DNA of 64,000 nucleotides from Brachypodium distachyon (lineage: Eukaryota; Streptophyta; Magnoliopsida; Poales; Poaceae), in contig NC_016134.3 in the NCBI RefSeq assembly GCF_000005505.3, forward strand, positions 5,890,001 through 5,954,000, written 5' to 3'. The position numbers and the translations under genes were made by a program. The stretch's first letter is position 1. Every line of letters starts with the position of its first letter. Of the stretch, positions 11,629-26,789 are shown piece by piece. The notes under the pieces were generated by a model, which did no database searches, was not told the DNA's origin, and worked only from the letters and a program-made list of their open reading frames with translations.

Positions 11629-12986
11629 TCACTGTTATGGTGTATGTTGTCCAGATGAGATGTAACGTACTGGGGGTTGAATTGGGGGTTTTCTTGTCAT
11701 TTTTCAGCTGTCTTTGCCCCAGTGCTGAATTGTTTCAAAGAATTCTCAACTAGGTTATGCGGGAGGATAATCCAGTTTTGTCCGAGTATCTTTCTGGAGT
11801 TCAGCAATAATTTTGATGTTAATAGTCCTATGTGATATCTGACTCCTGGAATCAAATGAGTTTGAACTTACATGGTGTAATTTGGAAAGAAAAAAAATTA
11901 TATTCTCAAGTGGCTTTACAAGGTTGCATTTATATAATAGTGTCTTCGAGGGAAGGTGTCATTTTGGTATTTGTATCTCCTGCCGTCAAATTGCTAATGA
12001 TAGAAGTGAATATTACCGTCTTGCACATTTGAACATGACTACCTCCATTTCACAATATCCAACATGCCAGGTGACTCAAAATCAAAACAATATTTGACAG
12101 AATTGGACCATACTTGTTCTCACTAGATAGATTAGTATGTCTTTCTATTTGTAGCAAACTAGTTACAATTCCATAAAAGATGGTGGACAAAATGTCAGAT
12201 TAGGTGCTACATGAAAACCACGGTTAATTCCAAGTTTTCCATTTCCTCCAATGGATATGAAGTAATGGCATGGTAATATGTTGTGACGGTGGGGGATATC
12301 AATACTTCGTTTCCTACCCGGCCTGGAAAATAACGTACTCTCCATCCAACAAAGGATGTATCAACTTTGACTAAATTTGAATGTATCTATACACTAAGTC
12401 ATGTTTAGATACATTCAAATTTTGACAAACTTAAGACATCTTTTATTGGCCGGAGGAAGTAATTGCACTGTCTTCGTTAGATCAGTAGAACAGATTCTGG
12501 GGCCTACCTACACCTTTTAGGATAATTGCATTTTCTGGTCCATCAACCCTGACCATACCAACCTTAATCACAGTGTATGCTAAAACCTATGATATGGGCA
12601 AGGTCAAATGGAAACATAAGTTCATACTAGTAAGCTGTTTTTGTTGGTCAAAACAAAAAAATACATAAGCTGATCAAATGAGGGAGGATCATTGGGCCAC
12701 TCAAATTTGAATAGCTGCTTGATGCAAGTGTTGCACTACATTGACAATGAGGAACAAGATGAGAAAACATCTATTAGGGGTGATTAACTGCACATCACAT
12801 TTTCTCTCTGCCAACCCATTTCCATCCAGGGGAACCCTATTACCTACGGTGCCTCTGCACGCAGGTGGTTGCTGTACAGAAGGGCCTGCATCAGCACAAG
12901 CTAGCATCTGTTACTGAAGATGCAATCAGCAGGCTGGAGATGGATAGGAGCATTGGCATGTATCCCAGGACAAGCAAATAGCACTT
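11629..12986. other. Convergent intergenic region, eIF2B alpha / RAD51
   Basis: Holds the 3' UTR of eIF2B alpha at the left and that of RAD51 at the right, with one MITE between (12336..12461). No gene seen. Confidence 0.6.
12336..12461. mobile_element. Stowaway-like MITE (CTCCATCCAACAAAAG family)
   Basis: TACTCTCCATCCAACAAAGG at the left, TTATTGGCCGGAGGAAGTA at the right; inner part matches the copies at 7249 and 50994. Confidence 0.75.
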
Positions 12987-15900
12987 TCAATCCTTCACAT
13001 CTGTGACGCCTTCAGGTGATATCTGAAACCTTGCTTCAGCTTCAGCCAGGCAGGGAGAGCTTACCACTTTACAGATACGCTCCTCCGCTCTTCCCTTACG
13101 GAGATAAAGCCTGACATACAGCACCAATGCGTTAAACAAGATGCGAGGAATTGAACAGAATCAGTGGCACAGTGATGTCAGGTACTCGGGTTACTCAAGA
13201 AAGCGCACCTCGTTGTGGAAGCATGAGCCATGATGTTCCCGCCAATGGGTTTGATCTGTGGCCCAGCAAACATCGCACCGCCATCCACTTGGGCCACAAC
13301 TTGATTGGAAATTACCACTGCCACCCCAAACTAGAGCAAGCACAAGAACTTAAATGAGCAACTATCCATGGGACCAATATCTTGCTGCTAAACTCAGTCA
13401 GCTGATCGAATACCATCTAGCAGAATAAAACCAACACTACAAGCTGCAATTTGGCTCTGATATTGTTCCATAAGATCATATATAAGTACTAGACGACAAT
13501 GACTTCATGATTGATTGGCAGCTAACGGCAAAAGGTCTCATGTACCTCATCCGCTAACTTCTGAAGGCTCCTCAGAAACTTGGCTAGATGCATTTGCCTT
13601 GCTGATAGCTCCCCTCTACCAGAGAAATCAGTTCTGTATAGGGCAGTGGCACTATCTACAACCATGAGTGCAAACCTGCAGCAATAGAGTTCAGCATCGA
13701 GGGAATAGTCCAATAATTACAACAGTAAGAACTAAGAAATAACCAACATGTGTAAGTAGAATCAAAACCTAAGTGGCTTGATAGCAGCAGGTAGCACAAT
13801 ACTCAGACTGTAACTACCGCAACTGGCACTTGTAGTGTGTAGGCATGTTAATTGCCACAATAGCATCATCATACAAAATAAGTTTTTATTGGGCAGTTAG
13901 TCCACTAGGATCTTATTCTATCCAAAGCAAATGTAATAGAGTAACTCTGAAAGATATGTTCTATCATGGTGTATGATGATGAAAAAAAAGGGAACTCACC
14001 TTGTCTCCACCATCATGGAAGCTGCTTCCAACAAAAGTCTTGATTGATGATCAGTATTATATGCTCTGGCATAAGCTACATTCTCCAAAACATCAGCACC
14101 ATTCAAGCCAAACCTAATTCAGAATTAGCTTGTTTAGTGGTTGAATCATAATCCACATAGTAACACAAAAACAATAAATTTAACTGGTATAGGAAGAAAA
14201 AAGTTGGCATATCACCTGTCTGCTATCTGGAGGAGTCTTTGTGGCCTGAATGTGCCTTCTGCATCAATATAGAGAGCCTTTCCTTCACCACCACCTTGGT
14301 CCAATGGGAGCTGCATAAATCATCACCATATTTTTCAAGCTTGGAAAAAATAGACAGCAAGTGAAAGAAGGGGAATATGACGTCATGACGATATTTCCTA
14401 TGCAGCCACAAATTGGTGGTTAAGAAAAGAAGTAGCCAGTCCTCCAATATTGAAGCAAAGAGATCACATATTGCTCTAGGAATTATGCTAGTATTAAGGT
14501 GGTGGTATCTTAACTTAAAATTGATATGTCAACATGATACCTGACATGTGACACATAGAGTGTGGCACAACTGAGTCTTCCCAGATCGAAATTCACCATA
14601 AAGCTCTGTGATAGACCCTGTTTCTATTCCTCCTGTTAACACGATTACACTTATTATTATGTACATATTATATCAAGGTTACTTTGTAGCAAATAGGAAA
14701 TAACAGAAGGCAGAAACACACACCCTCCAATATTCTATCAAGTTCTCTTGATCCTGTTGTAACTTGGATAATCTCAAGCCTCTGTGCATGAAGTTGGGTG
14801 GCACTAGTAAATCCCAGTGGAACCAACTTCGAAGCTGCAAGATTTTTTTGTCAACACTCAAGCACTTCCATATAGTAACATCAATTTTAAGGAAGCAATG
14901 TAAACTATGTCCCTAATTCCTATTAATGGACACAAACAATTACTTGCCTGCTTCAATTATCTTATCGACTTTGGCTTCACTAATTCCTTTAATTTGCAGA
15001 AGATCTTTCCTTGGAGAATAAACAACAGACTCCACTGTGCACAGACCAGCATCTTTGAGCTTTTTCACATCGACTGCGGCTATTCCAGATGCCTTCATAG
15101 AAAATATCACATAATTTTAGTTTTAGTTGAAATCAATAGCTGGGAACTTTCTCTGAGAAAGAAAATCACTATGTTTCCATTAAGAAAACAGATCACATAC
15201 AATTCAACGGCATACACAAGAGAATTCTGCAAAGGAAGGTTACTGTGGGCACATGACTAAATGTTAAACCGTCTTTTCACTATGAATTGCAGACACCAAG
15301 CATGGGAAATAAACTTTAGAGAGATTGAGGATGACAGAAAAATGGGATACGATTTCTTAACGACAATGCCTTGGAGACTAGACGAATTACTTTCAGAAAC
15401 TTGTATAGATCTTTCACAAAATTTGACCGAATTAGAACATCATACAATGAAATTGTAAATGCACTAGTATTTTCCAGAAAGACATTGTGTGCGTCTATAA
15501 TGTACATAAATTTTAGTTGCAATTAGAAATCGGTATTTTTCAGACTTAAAGAACTGGCAGTGCAGATATATGATCGTATTTATCACTTGATCTGCAAAAA
15601 TAAAAAGAGCCCACATCGGGATAACCACGTCTCATATCAGGAAGACAAGAACAAAAGGTTAATAGCAGATCAACTTCGTTGAATCACTGGATCAAGATTC
15701 TGCTGATACTCGGGCTGACAAATTAGGTCTTTACTACCGATTAGAGAGCGTCCACATTCACTTCATACATGTGAAATCCCCAGCAAACAATAAGCGGGAA
15801 TTTGGGGGTTCAGGGCCAAAATCTGTTCAAGGAAGGGGGCTCCAACCTCAATGCAACCCCAAATAGGCCGAAATGCCGTCTAAATCCTCGAGTTCACGCC

Positions 15901-16246
15901 GTTTCGTGGGGGCAAGAACCTTGGGTTTACGGCCGAGAACCCATCGAATCAAACACGAGAGAATTAGAGGGTAAGAAACATAAACAATTGCAGCATTCAG
16001 TCACATCCCTCATTCCATGACGAGAAAAAAAAAGCGAATCATCAAGAATGGCCCGTCCTTGCCGCCATCCGCGGGTGAGGACCGGATCAATTGAGAAAGA
16101 GAGGGGAAGGAGTGAGATGGGTGCGGAGCGTACCGTACCTGGAGCTGCTCGATGGGGTAAGGCCCCCCAGCCTCCTCCTCCTCGGCGGGAGCCGCCGCCG
16201 CCGCCGCCGCGGTCGCCTTCTGGTGCGCTGCCGCCGATGACGACAT
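12987..16246 (-). CDS. RAD51: DNA repair recombinase RAD51
   Basis: Nine exons, minus strand: 16246..16139, 15092..14948, 14834..14724, 14632..14541, 14310..14216, 14113..14000, 13675..13546, 13330..13209, 13110..12987; 346 aa. Nuclear ATPase that forms filaments on single-stranded DNA and drives strand exchange in homologous recombination and meiosis. An Ala/Glu-rich N-terminus is followed by a helix-hairpin-helix DNA-binding region (about 37-84), Walker [10 protein letters not shown] (134-142), [12 protein letters not shown], Walker B LMVVD (225-229) and a C-terminus ending GVTDVKD. I call RAD51 rather than DMC1 because of the [19 protein letters not shown] and [19 protein letters not shown] segments and the ending. 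Intron 2 (14947..14835) seems to use a GC donor: the exon ends GAAGCAG before GCAAGT. The only nearby GT would shift the frame; the GC site restores EAASKLV. Convergent with eIF2B alpha and divergent from the proteasome gene. Confidence 0.94.
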
Positions 16247-16545
16247 GGGGACCTACTTGCAGCGGGCTGAGGGATACTGAATGCGGAGGTGAGCTGAGAG
16301 GTGGGGTTTGTTTTGGGGTTCGAACAGAACTCGAAGGCGCCAAACTTTTTATAATTGGGCTTCGCGGTTGTCGGGGACGCGGCTTCCTTTCCTTCTCGCG
16401 GAAGACACTAGGCAAAACTTCTTTCTCCTGCCATTCTTTTTCTCCCTTCGTCCAAAGTCTGTATTTCACTCATAATATCTCACATTCTATAACCATTGCT
16501 CGCATTTGGTTGATTTTTTAGATCCTGACATTTATAAAATCAGAC

Positions 16546-17367
16546 AAATCACTCCATCACCTGCAAACATCAATCAAGAATTCATCTACACGTGCGGTTT
16601 TAGTGACCACTTGGCCAATTTAGGACAACTCTATGGTAGTTTTTTTACCACACTTTTAACTTGATGACGTGTCACTACCGGTTGTAGGTATCACACGTCT
16701 CCTTTCTTTGCCGGTAGCCCAAACACGGTCTCTCAAGCGTATAGGACCTGGGCATTGTAGGGGCGTGAGCCAGCCTGCTTCTGCAGCATTTGGCTCAAGA
16801 AAACATACATTAAGCTTTCAGATAACTACACTAATTATGAGTAAATTTTTCGCCGAGCCCGGGCAACTGCGCGGGGTGGCCGGGCGGTAGCTCCGCCAGT
16901 GGCCTGAGCCCGGCGAACTTGGCGGGACCCTTGACCATCTTCCACTCCACCCTTCCATCCTCCTCGTTGTGGACGTGGCATGCAGCGGAGACAGTCCTGA
17001 TGACGATGCCAAGCTCGGTGCTGACCATACACTAATTTACTCATAATTAGTGTAGTTATCTGAAAGCTTAATGTATGTTTTCTTGAGCCAAATGCTGATT
17101 TATAAAGGATTTGCCCAGGCTGCAGAAGCAGGCTGGCTCACGGCCCTACAATGCCTAGGTCCTATACGCTTGAGAGACCGTGTTTGGGCTACCGGCAAAG
17201 AAAGGAGACGTGTGATACCTACAACCGGTAGTGACACGTCATCAAGTTAAAAGTGTGGTAAAAAAACCTTAATCTACCATAGAGTTGTCCCAAATTGGCC
17301 AAGTGGTCACTAAAACTGCGCGTGTAGATGAATTCTTGATTGATGTTTGCAGGTGACGGAGTGATTT
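16546..17367. mobile_element. Large foldback element with 0.3-kb inverted arms
   Basis: Left arm 16546..16847 and right arm 17034..17367 are near-perfect inverted copies; the right arm has a small insertion near 17095-17120. A 186-bp GC-rich spacer (16848..17033) separates them. The spacer is fully open on the minus strand in at least two frames and looks like a piece of coding sequence unrelated to the AT-rich arms. No transposase. Long inverted arms with captured interior suggest a MULE- or foldback-type element. Confidence 0.75.
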
Positions 17368-17411
17368 TACGCCTCCCACTCGTGGGCGACAACATGCGGC
17401 CGACACACCTC

Positions 17412-18059
17412 CTATGGCACCCCGTTGTCGACCACCATCCGCCACTTGTCCCACAACTCACCGTGCCGTTTCAGCCTCCGCTCGTCGTACCCCGCCACAA
17501 TGTACATTTGGCTGCCACAGACGAAGCAAGAGCCTATCCGGCCCTCGACACCCCGTGGGCCATCTCCGACCACAAGTCTGTCACCGCTCGCACACCATGC
17601 ACTCAAGCATGTGCTTGAACACCCATGCCCACACTTCTGTAATGTACAGCTACCCCGCGGGCGCCATTGGAGCCCACCCCTTTCCTCCAGGAAAATCACC
17701 AGCGCCTTGTCGTCCTCCCACTGCCACACACCCTCCAACGGCGCCCGCGGGGTATACGGTCCCCGGCTACCATGTTCCTTCTAGCTGTCCTCATACCACC
17801 CCCGCCCCCGCCCACGTGTTCATCACCGCACCGTATACCCTCACACTCCTTACAACCTTCTCTCCACGCGCTCATCCTAGATCTCGTTGTGGGGAGACAA
17901 GCCACATAGGACGACTCGACCACCACGTCGCAGGGGACTAGAGGCACCAGTAGCCACCTCTGGGGAGTATGGATCTGATACGTCGCACCGGACTTGAAGA
18001 GTGGCGGGGCCAAAGGTGAAGATGAAGGGCAGCGAGAGCGAGAGCCACTGCCACGTCAT
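17412..18059 (-). pseudogene. Captured gene fragment, possibly F-box/kelch-like
   Basis: GC-rich, open in several frames, lying between the foldback right arm and a third diverged copy of the arm sequence. One minus frame (17738 to 17412) reads GSQMYIVAGYDERRLKRHGE, which reminds me of kelch-type beta-propeller text in plant F-box proteins. Upstream parts need a different frame, and I find no complete start-to-stop gene. Function not assigned; the family suggestion is weak. Confidence 0.35.
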
Positions 18060-18170
18060 TAGGTGAAAAAGTGATGTACAAAAATCCTAATCGTCCATTA
18101 TATCACCCTAAGTTGGACATGTCGTCACTAAAATTACTAACTTGGTGTTTTTTATAGATTTCAGGATTCA
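18049..18170. repeat. Third, diverged copy of the foldback arm terminus
   Basis: CACGTCATTAGGTGAAAAAG, AAAATCCTAATC and GTCGTCACTAAAATTAC align in order with CACGTCATCAAGTTAAAAGT, AAAACCTTAATC and GTGGTCACTAAAACTGC of the right arm (17235-17320), same orientation. It may be the true right end of a larger element starting at 16546. The outer boundary is uncertain. Confidence 0.55.
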
Positions 18171-18362
18171 AAATTGACCACATGCGCGTTCATTATATTA
18201 TATGGTTGGAGATTATTATTGTTTAGAACACACAAATACATTCGAGAAAGCTGAAATATGGTTTTTTATTTTCCTTTTACTTTTTTTAGAGGATATTTTC
18301 TTTTTACTTAGGGTCGTAGGAGAACAGGCCTGACACGTAAAAGAAGGCTTTTGGATAGGTAG

Positions 18363-18386
18363 TGGGCCGCTCTGAACGTCGGCCCA
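18363..18386. promoter_or_regulatory. Paired TGGGCC / GGCCCA motifs upstream of proteasome alpha5
   Basis: TGGGCC at 18363-18368 and its inverted form GGCCCA at 18381-18386, about 260-280 bases before the ATG. Such site II (TGGGCY) motifs are common in promoters of plant housekeeping and growth genes, where TCP factors bind. Role here is inferred. Confidence 0.35.
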
Positions 18387-18643
18387 TATCCGAAATCTCT
18401 ACTCCGGTCTCTGGATCGGATTGACTCCATTGGTTTCCTCTCAAGAAAAAAAAAGTATCCACTGGCAGGTGGGACCTACGGTTCCGTGACGTGGTACTCC
18501 GGCACGGTCGCACGGCAGAGGCAGACCCTCTCTGCGCTTCTACTTCTTCCTCAAGCTCAAGCAGAACCTCCCCTCTCTCTTCTCCTCTCCCAGACTCCCC
18601 CACAAACCCTTCTTCCCCGAGCCCAAGCAAGCCGCGCGCAACC

Positions 18644-22033
<3,390 letters not shown>

Positions 22034-22249
22034 AACACAGAAATCTTTATCTTATGTCAGCCCGGATACATATGTTCTGCTTCCGTACGTTTTACACCTT
22101 GATGGAGGTCCATGCCTTTCAATTAGCACAAGCACAATTGCTGTATGATGTTGACCTCTTTTTCATTTTGATGTGGTGTGGACAAGGATTATAAGATGAT
22201 AGTGTTTGTGGACTTGTCACCTGAGATCGACAACCTTCTGTTTGATACG

Positions 22250-22398
22250 CAGGACTTGCAGCCCAACATGCAGTATTTGGCCTTTTCTGTTTGATACGCA
22301 GGAGCAGTAACAACATGCTGTATTTGCGTAACAATGATCGTTTAGATATCACAGGAGCAGCAACAACATGCAGTATCTGCGTAACAATGATCGTTTTG
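22250..22398. repeat. Imperfect tandem repeat, about 50-bp units
   Basis: Three units start near 22250, 22299 and 22352. The last two share CAGGAGCAG, AACAACATGC and GCGTAACAATGATCGTTT at a spacing of 53 bases; the first is degraded. Confidence 0.75.
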
Positions 22399-22528
22399 AA
22401 ATGCAGTCTTGACCATATGTTTCTTTTCTTCCGGAACTGGCCTGTCACAACATCAAGTCGCCCAACAAAATTTTTTACTACTTCCATAGTACAAATTTTA
22501 TATTAAATGGATGACACTTTTTATGGAT

Positions 22529-22820
22529 AGTGCTTTTTAATAAAAATGAGGAAATGAAGTGCTTTTTTTTCCTAAAAAAAATCCAGTGAATCATCCAGAA
22601 TGACGTGTTTTAAATTTTTTTTATTGTCCCTGGATTCTAGAAGTGCTCTAAGCATTCTCATCTTGTTCCGTTGTTCGGTGGCTTCTTGGCCAAGTGCTTT
22701 TTGAATAAAATGAGGAAATGAAGTGCTTTTATTTCTCTTCAAAAAACCCAGTGAATCATCCAGAAAGACGTGATTCTAGAAGTGCTCTAAGCATTCTCTT
22801 CTTGTTCGGTGGCTTCATGG
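22529..22820. repeat. Tandem duplication, 164-bp period
   Basis: Two copies starting at 22529 and 22693 share AGTGCTTTTT, ATGAGGAAATGAAGTGCTTTT, CCAGTGAATCATCCAGAA and TCTAGAAGTGCTCTAAGCATT in the same order. Confidence 0.8.
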
Positions 22821-23740
22821 CCGATCTACCTTGCGCCGGTTTACCCTTTGTTGGCTGCTTATTTTGGAGCCTTATCTCCAGATAAAAAGATGAGACAACC
22901 ACGCGCCGTGTTCCCTTTTGAGAGTTGGTAGAGAAATTTGGAAAATTGAAATATTGTAAATGGGAACCACATTAGTACTATAACTGTAAGTCTATAATAA
23001 ACATGGAAATTTGACGGTAACCAAAATTAGAGAACACGTGCACAAAAAAAATATATACGCAATAATAGTCGTTGGATAGAACACCTAGAAAGTTAAAACA
23101 CGTACAGTACTATCCTGACTCAAATTAATCTGAGCTTCCTTGTTTCAAAAGTTTATTTTAGGAAATGTAGTGGATTGAAATCCTTAGGAATGTTTTCTAT
23201 GTGGGTCATATCATTTGTAGGATTGAAATTCTTAAGAACGTTTCCTAATTTTGGTCACTGTCAAATTGCCATGTTTATTATAAGGGAGTGTTGAGCAACT
23301 ACCGTTGACGATCTCGAAAATCTCAGGTTATTCTCCATTGGAGAGAAGAGAGAGGAGGGAGATTGAAGGAAGAAAAACTTGCCATGAAGCAGACAAAGTT
23401 TCACCCGAAGAAAAAGAAGCTTAGAATATAAAATCTCGATATATGAGATCTTTGATGTGATTCTCCCATTAATACCTAGCTCATGGAGTATTGTTTAAGT
23501 TCTTCTTATTACGATGATAAAAATCTCGATACATGAGATCACCGACCTGGTTCTAATTCACTAATAGTGAGATCAGCTGCGAATTAACGGAGCATCTGAA
23601 TCTGAACCTTATTAAAACCCAAGCCCACAATGCAACAATCCAACTATCCAAGCCAAGTCACAACGTTGCATGCGACGCCCAATGCAACTTCATTGATTTT
23701 CCGCCGGTGGCACCACAGGAAATAAGCTAGGATCGACCGA

Positions 23741-24115
23741 TCAGCAAGCCGGGGCAGCGTTGAAGACGCGGAAGTTGACGGGCAGCGCCGACGAGTACTT
23801 GAAGACGACCGGCGATCCCCTGGCGACAGGCCGCTTGAGGACGCACATCCCTTCGTCCACCTCCACGACGCTGCCGTCCAGCGGCACGACGCTGTCCTCG
23901 ACGCCGCCGCACCACACGCGCACGTCCTTGAGCGGGCACGCGCACGACGTCGTGATCGTCGCCACGTACTCCCGCTGCCCCCGGAAGTAGTTCTCCGTGG
24001 GCGTCACCGTCACGGAGATGTTGGACTTGCCGCAGGACGATGGCTGGGCATTGCCTGTGCTGCTGTGGTAGAGAAGGGCGGCCAGGAGGAAGAGGCGAGC
24101 TGTGGCGTTGGCCAT
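23741..24115 (-). CDS. Secreted TPD1-like cysteine-rich protein, copy 1
   Basis: Single exon, 124 aa. TPD1 family proteins are small secreted ligands or ligand-like proteins; the founding member specifies anther tapetum through a receptor kinase. The N-terminus is a signal peptide (hydrophobic ARLFLLAALLYHSS, ending near NAQPSS). The mature part has six cysteines in the family order: one after the signal, a C-x-C pair (TTSCACPLKDVRVWCGG with the next Cys), one in GMCVL and one as the last residue. The ending NFRVFNAAPAC matches the hydrophobic family terminus. Any role in anther or ovule is inference from the family only. It shares gene body and flanks with the copy at 29406..29774. Confidence 0.8.
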   Translation of the reverse strand: MANATARLFLLAALLYHSSTGNAQPSSCGKSNISVTVTPTENYFRGQREYVATITTSCACPLKDVRVWCGGVEDSVVPLDGSVVEVDEGMCVLKRPVARGSPVVFKYSSALPVNFRVFNAAPAC

Positions 24116-25105
24116 ATTGGTTTGTTCTTCGGTTTCGAGGTCTTCCTCCGCTGCGTACGATCGCGTGTACTTATAGCGTTTGGCATAAGTTCCTTGCCAT
24201 TTGGATTGAATTGGATCTCTTAAATTCCTTGTGTGTTAAGTTTGCAATTGATATGTTTTTGGTAACTGGCGTTGTCAAATCAAACGGCGATCTCGTGGAA
24301 ATTTCATGGGCATTTATATAGCTAGACTGGTCTGTAGAAACGGCAATTATGCATTGATTTCGAATGTAAGGTTTGTACTTATTGATTTTCTTTCCCAGGT
24401 GAATTATGTATACAAAAGCTAGTGGAATTTTATTTAATCAGTAACACTGACTACTACTAAGTGACTCTTAGCAACCGCAAGTGGTATGCGATTTTTGTCC
24501 TGGCATGCAGCGTTGGCTCGACTAGCCAAGCCTTACGATTCAAGAAACGTATTTATAAAAAAAAAATACGATAAGCCAAGGCCATATATTAAACGGAATT
24601 TATATTGAGCGAGCGTTTCCCTTTAGTTTTTAGGAGCGAACGATCTGCTGGCCATCCGATTGAGAACACTGTGCCTGAGATCGTGCCACGTGTCTTATGG
24701 GTGACACTTTAGTTATGTGTCGTGGCAACTTTAGTTCTGGATGGATGACAACCTTGACCCATGAGGATGGCAAGTTTAGTTCTGTGCGAGTGACAACTTT
24801 ACTCTGTTGCGCCAGAAAACTAGTGAACGAACGTTTAATTTCGTGGGGTGGCAACTTTACTTCTGTAGGGTTGGCAACTTCAGTCTGTGAGGTTTGCAAC
24901 TTTAGTTCTGTGCGCATGGCAATTTTATCCGTCGCGCCGAAAGACCAGGGAGTGAACATTCACTCCCTATTCCATCCATATATTAAATCAACCAACCCTT
25001 ACAAAACAATCTTTTCTAAAAGTAAAAGAAAATCACACGCAAGTTCTTTTAGGTAAATGTCGTTGTGCTCCTCCTGCACTTGCCGGTGGTGTGCCTTCAT
25101 CGAAG
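24116..25105. other. Intergenic, TPD1-like copy 1 to CACTA element
   Basis: The first 300 bases are the upstream region of TPD1-like copy 1 and resemble the upstream of copy 2. A repeated-motif array follows (24716..24932). No gene supported. Confidence 0.55.
24716..24932. repeat. Irregular array of a GGCAACTTTAGTTCTG-type motif
   Basis: About seven variants of GGCAACTTTAGTTCTGTG occur at uneven spacing (near 24726, 24768, 24794, 24849, 24872, 24895 and 24917). The array is flanked by near-palindromic ends and is open on the minus strand (24959 to 24630, 109 codons) with a repeated TEL-K-L-like peptide motif. Probably the interior of a transposable element; not recognised. Confidence 0.6.
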
Positions 25106-26789
25106 CACTACAAGAAATGTGTTCACTTGTGACCTTTTGTTAGTGACCGTGGGAGAAATGGTCATAAATCTATGACCATTTTGCCTCGAATGGTCATAGA
25201 GTGTTCAGGAGGGTCCAAATTCCAAATAATTATGACCATTTGTGTATAAAAGGTCACAATTTTATCACATGAAATGGTCATAAAATGACAATGCGGTGCA
25301 CGATGTTATTTCTAATTGACCATGACCAATTTAAATGGTCATAAACTATGATGCATTGCTTTGACTGGACAGCCACCTCAGCAATTTTGTCCACTTGTCG
25401 TGACTAGGTGTCAACTCCATGCTTACGTGTCAAGCCTAGTATTAGATTTGAGTGCCACTGACATGTGGGACCCACTATGTTGACTGAGTCATGCTACTGT
25501 GTGGGACAATTCCTGACAGTGGGTCCAGCAACCCGGTGGGCCATAGTGTGACATGGGGGCCTCACTTATCCCGTGGGGCCCTGACTGACAAGTGGGCCAT
25601 CGACATACATTCCAGCCATACTGACCAGTGGGACCGGCCACCACGTAGGGCCCACCGACTGACATGTGGACCACACCTACTGACAAGTGTGGGACAATTC
25701 CAGACAGTGAGACCAGCAACCCGGTGGGCCATAGTGTGACATGGGGGCCTCACTTAGCCCGTGGCCCCCTAACTGACAAGTGGGCCATGACTGACAATAT
25801 TGAACTTTAAGGCACCGAACATTCTGTAAATGGGTGCTTGATTTGTTATTTGTCATTTCTGTTTGTCTGCCTGTGAATAATTATTTCATGTAGTATATTT
25901 TCAGCTCAAACCATAATTAGATTTTGTTTACATGTACACTTAGTCCACCTGAGCTTCATGCTTCATAAATTTATTATTGTGCAGATGCACGACATCATGC
26001 AGGAAGAATGCAGATGCCAGGGTGCAAAAAATGCTTTGTTGTGATCAATCATCAAGAAGCGTTGTGTCAGTCTACTTCAAGACCATTCGAATTATGTGTC
26101 GTGTACTATACTCTGCCTCTGTGTACTGTATTGTATTGATCGACTGTATGTAATATGGGTCTAATTCACTTAATGTATGTATTATTTGAATGCATGTATT
26201 GGGCTAAAAGCTGGTCTCGGGAAGGCCCAAAGAGTATATGTCTTAAATAATGTTGTTTACAAGGCCAATAACCAAAAGATTTGTCTGGCCCAAATAACCA
26301 CACCCAGGCTACATAGAAAGGCTTCGGCCCAATTAATATTGGACGGGAATTGGAAAAAACGAAATAAAAAAGGCTGAAATCTAAAATTAAATCCTCTGAA
26401 GAAAATGAATTTTGGACCGTAAAACGGCCGTGGCCCAAACGAAATGTTGGGCTTGGCCCATTTATTGAACTGCATGGACCGGGCTGTTTCTATTTTACGA
26501 CTGTCTCATTTTGTCACAAAATTGGCCACGTCGGACTGCCACGTTGGATCCCACGTGTCCTGGCCAGACAGTTAATGACCAAAAATTTTCGTCATCAAGT
26601 TCATGACCATTTGCCGAAAATGGTTATAAAGTGTCGTTAGCGACGGTTGCCGAAAATGGTCATAAAGTGTCGTTAGCGACGGTTGCTTTTTGACGATTCA
26701 TTTTTGGTCATACGAAAGTCATAAAAGGAAAATAGTGACGATCTAGTGACGAAAATAGAGGGTAAAAAATCAGCATATTTCTTGTAGTG
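25106..26789. mobile_element. Non-autonomous CACTA (En/Spm) element, 1684 bp
   Basis: Begins CACTACAAGAAATGTG and ends ATTTCTTGTAGTG, perfect inverted termini of CACTA type, flanked by a 3-bp AAG duplication (25103-25105 and 26790-26792). Subterminal regions repeat ATGGTCATAA-like motifs in both orientations, as expected for transposase-binding sites. No transposase reading frame is present. The middle carries a 188-bp direct duplication. Confidence 0.9.
25501..25800. repeat. 188-bp direct duplication inside the CACTA element
   Basis: GTGGGACAATTCC starts at 25501 and again at 25689. Both copies continue with AGCAACCCGGTGGGCCATAG, TGTGACATGGGGGCCTCACT and CTGACAAGTGGGCCAT. Confidence 0.8.

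Larger units (their letters stand above)
16247..18643. other. Divergent spacer between RAD51 and proteasome alpha5
   Basis: The first 250 bases carry the RAD51 promoter and 5' UTR. The next 1.6 kb is a foldback element with captured sequence. The last 450 bases carry the proteasome promoter and 5' UTR. Confidence 0.7.
22034..23740. other. Intergenic, proteasome alpha5 to TPD1-like
   Basis: Holds the alpha5 3' UTR and two sets of short direct repeats (22250..22398 and 22529..22820), then AT-rich sequence with no recognised gene. From about 23560 it is similar to the flank of the second TPD1-like copy. Confidence 0.6.

Noticed and set aside
16048..16521. Plus-strand frame of 157 codons
   Set aside because: It is the antisense of RAD51 exon 1 and its GC-rich 5' region.
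25489..25753. Overlapping frames rich in His, Gly and Pro
   Set aside because: They lie in the duplicated non-coding interior of the CACTA element.
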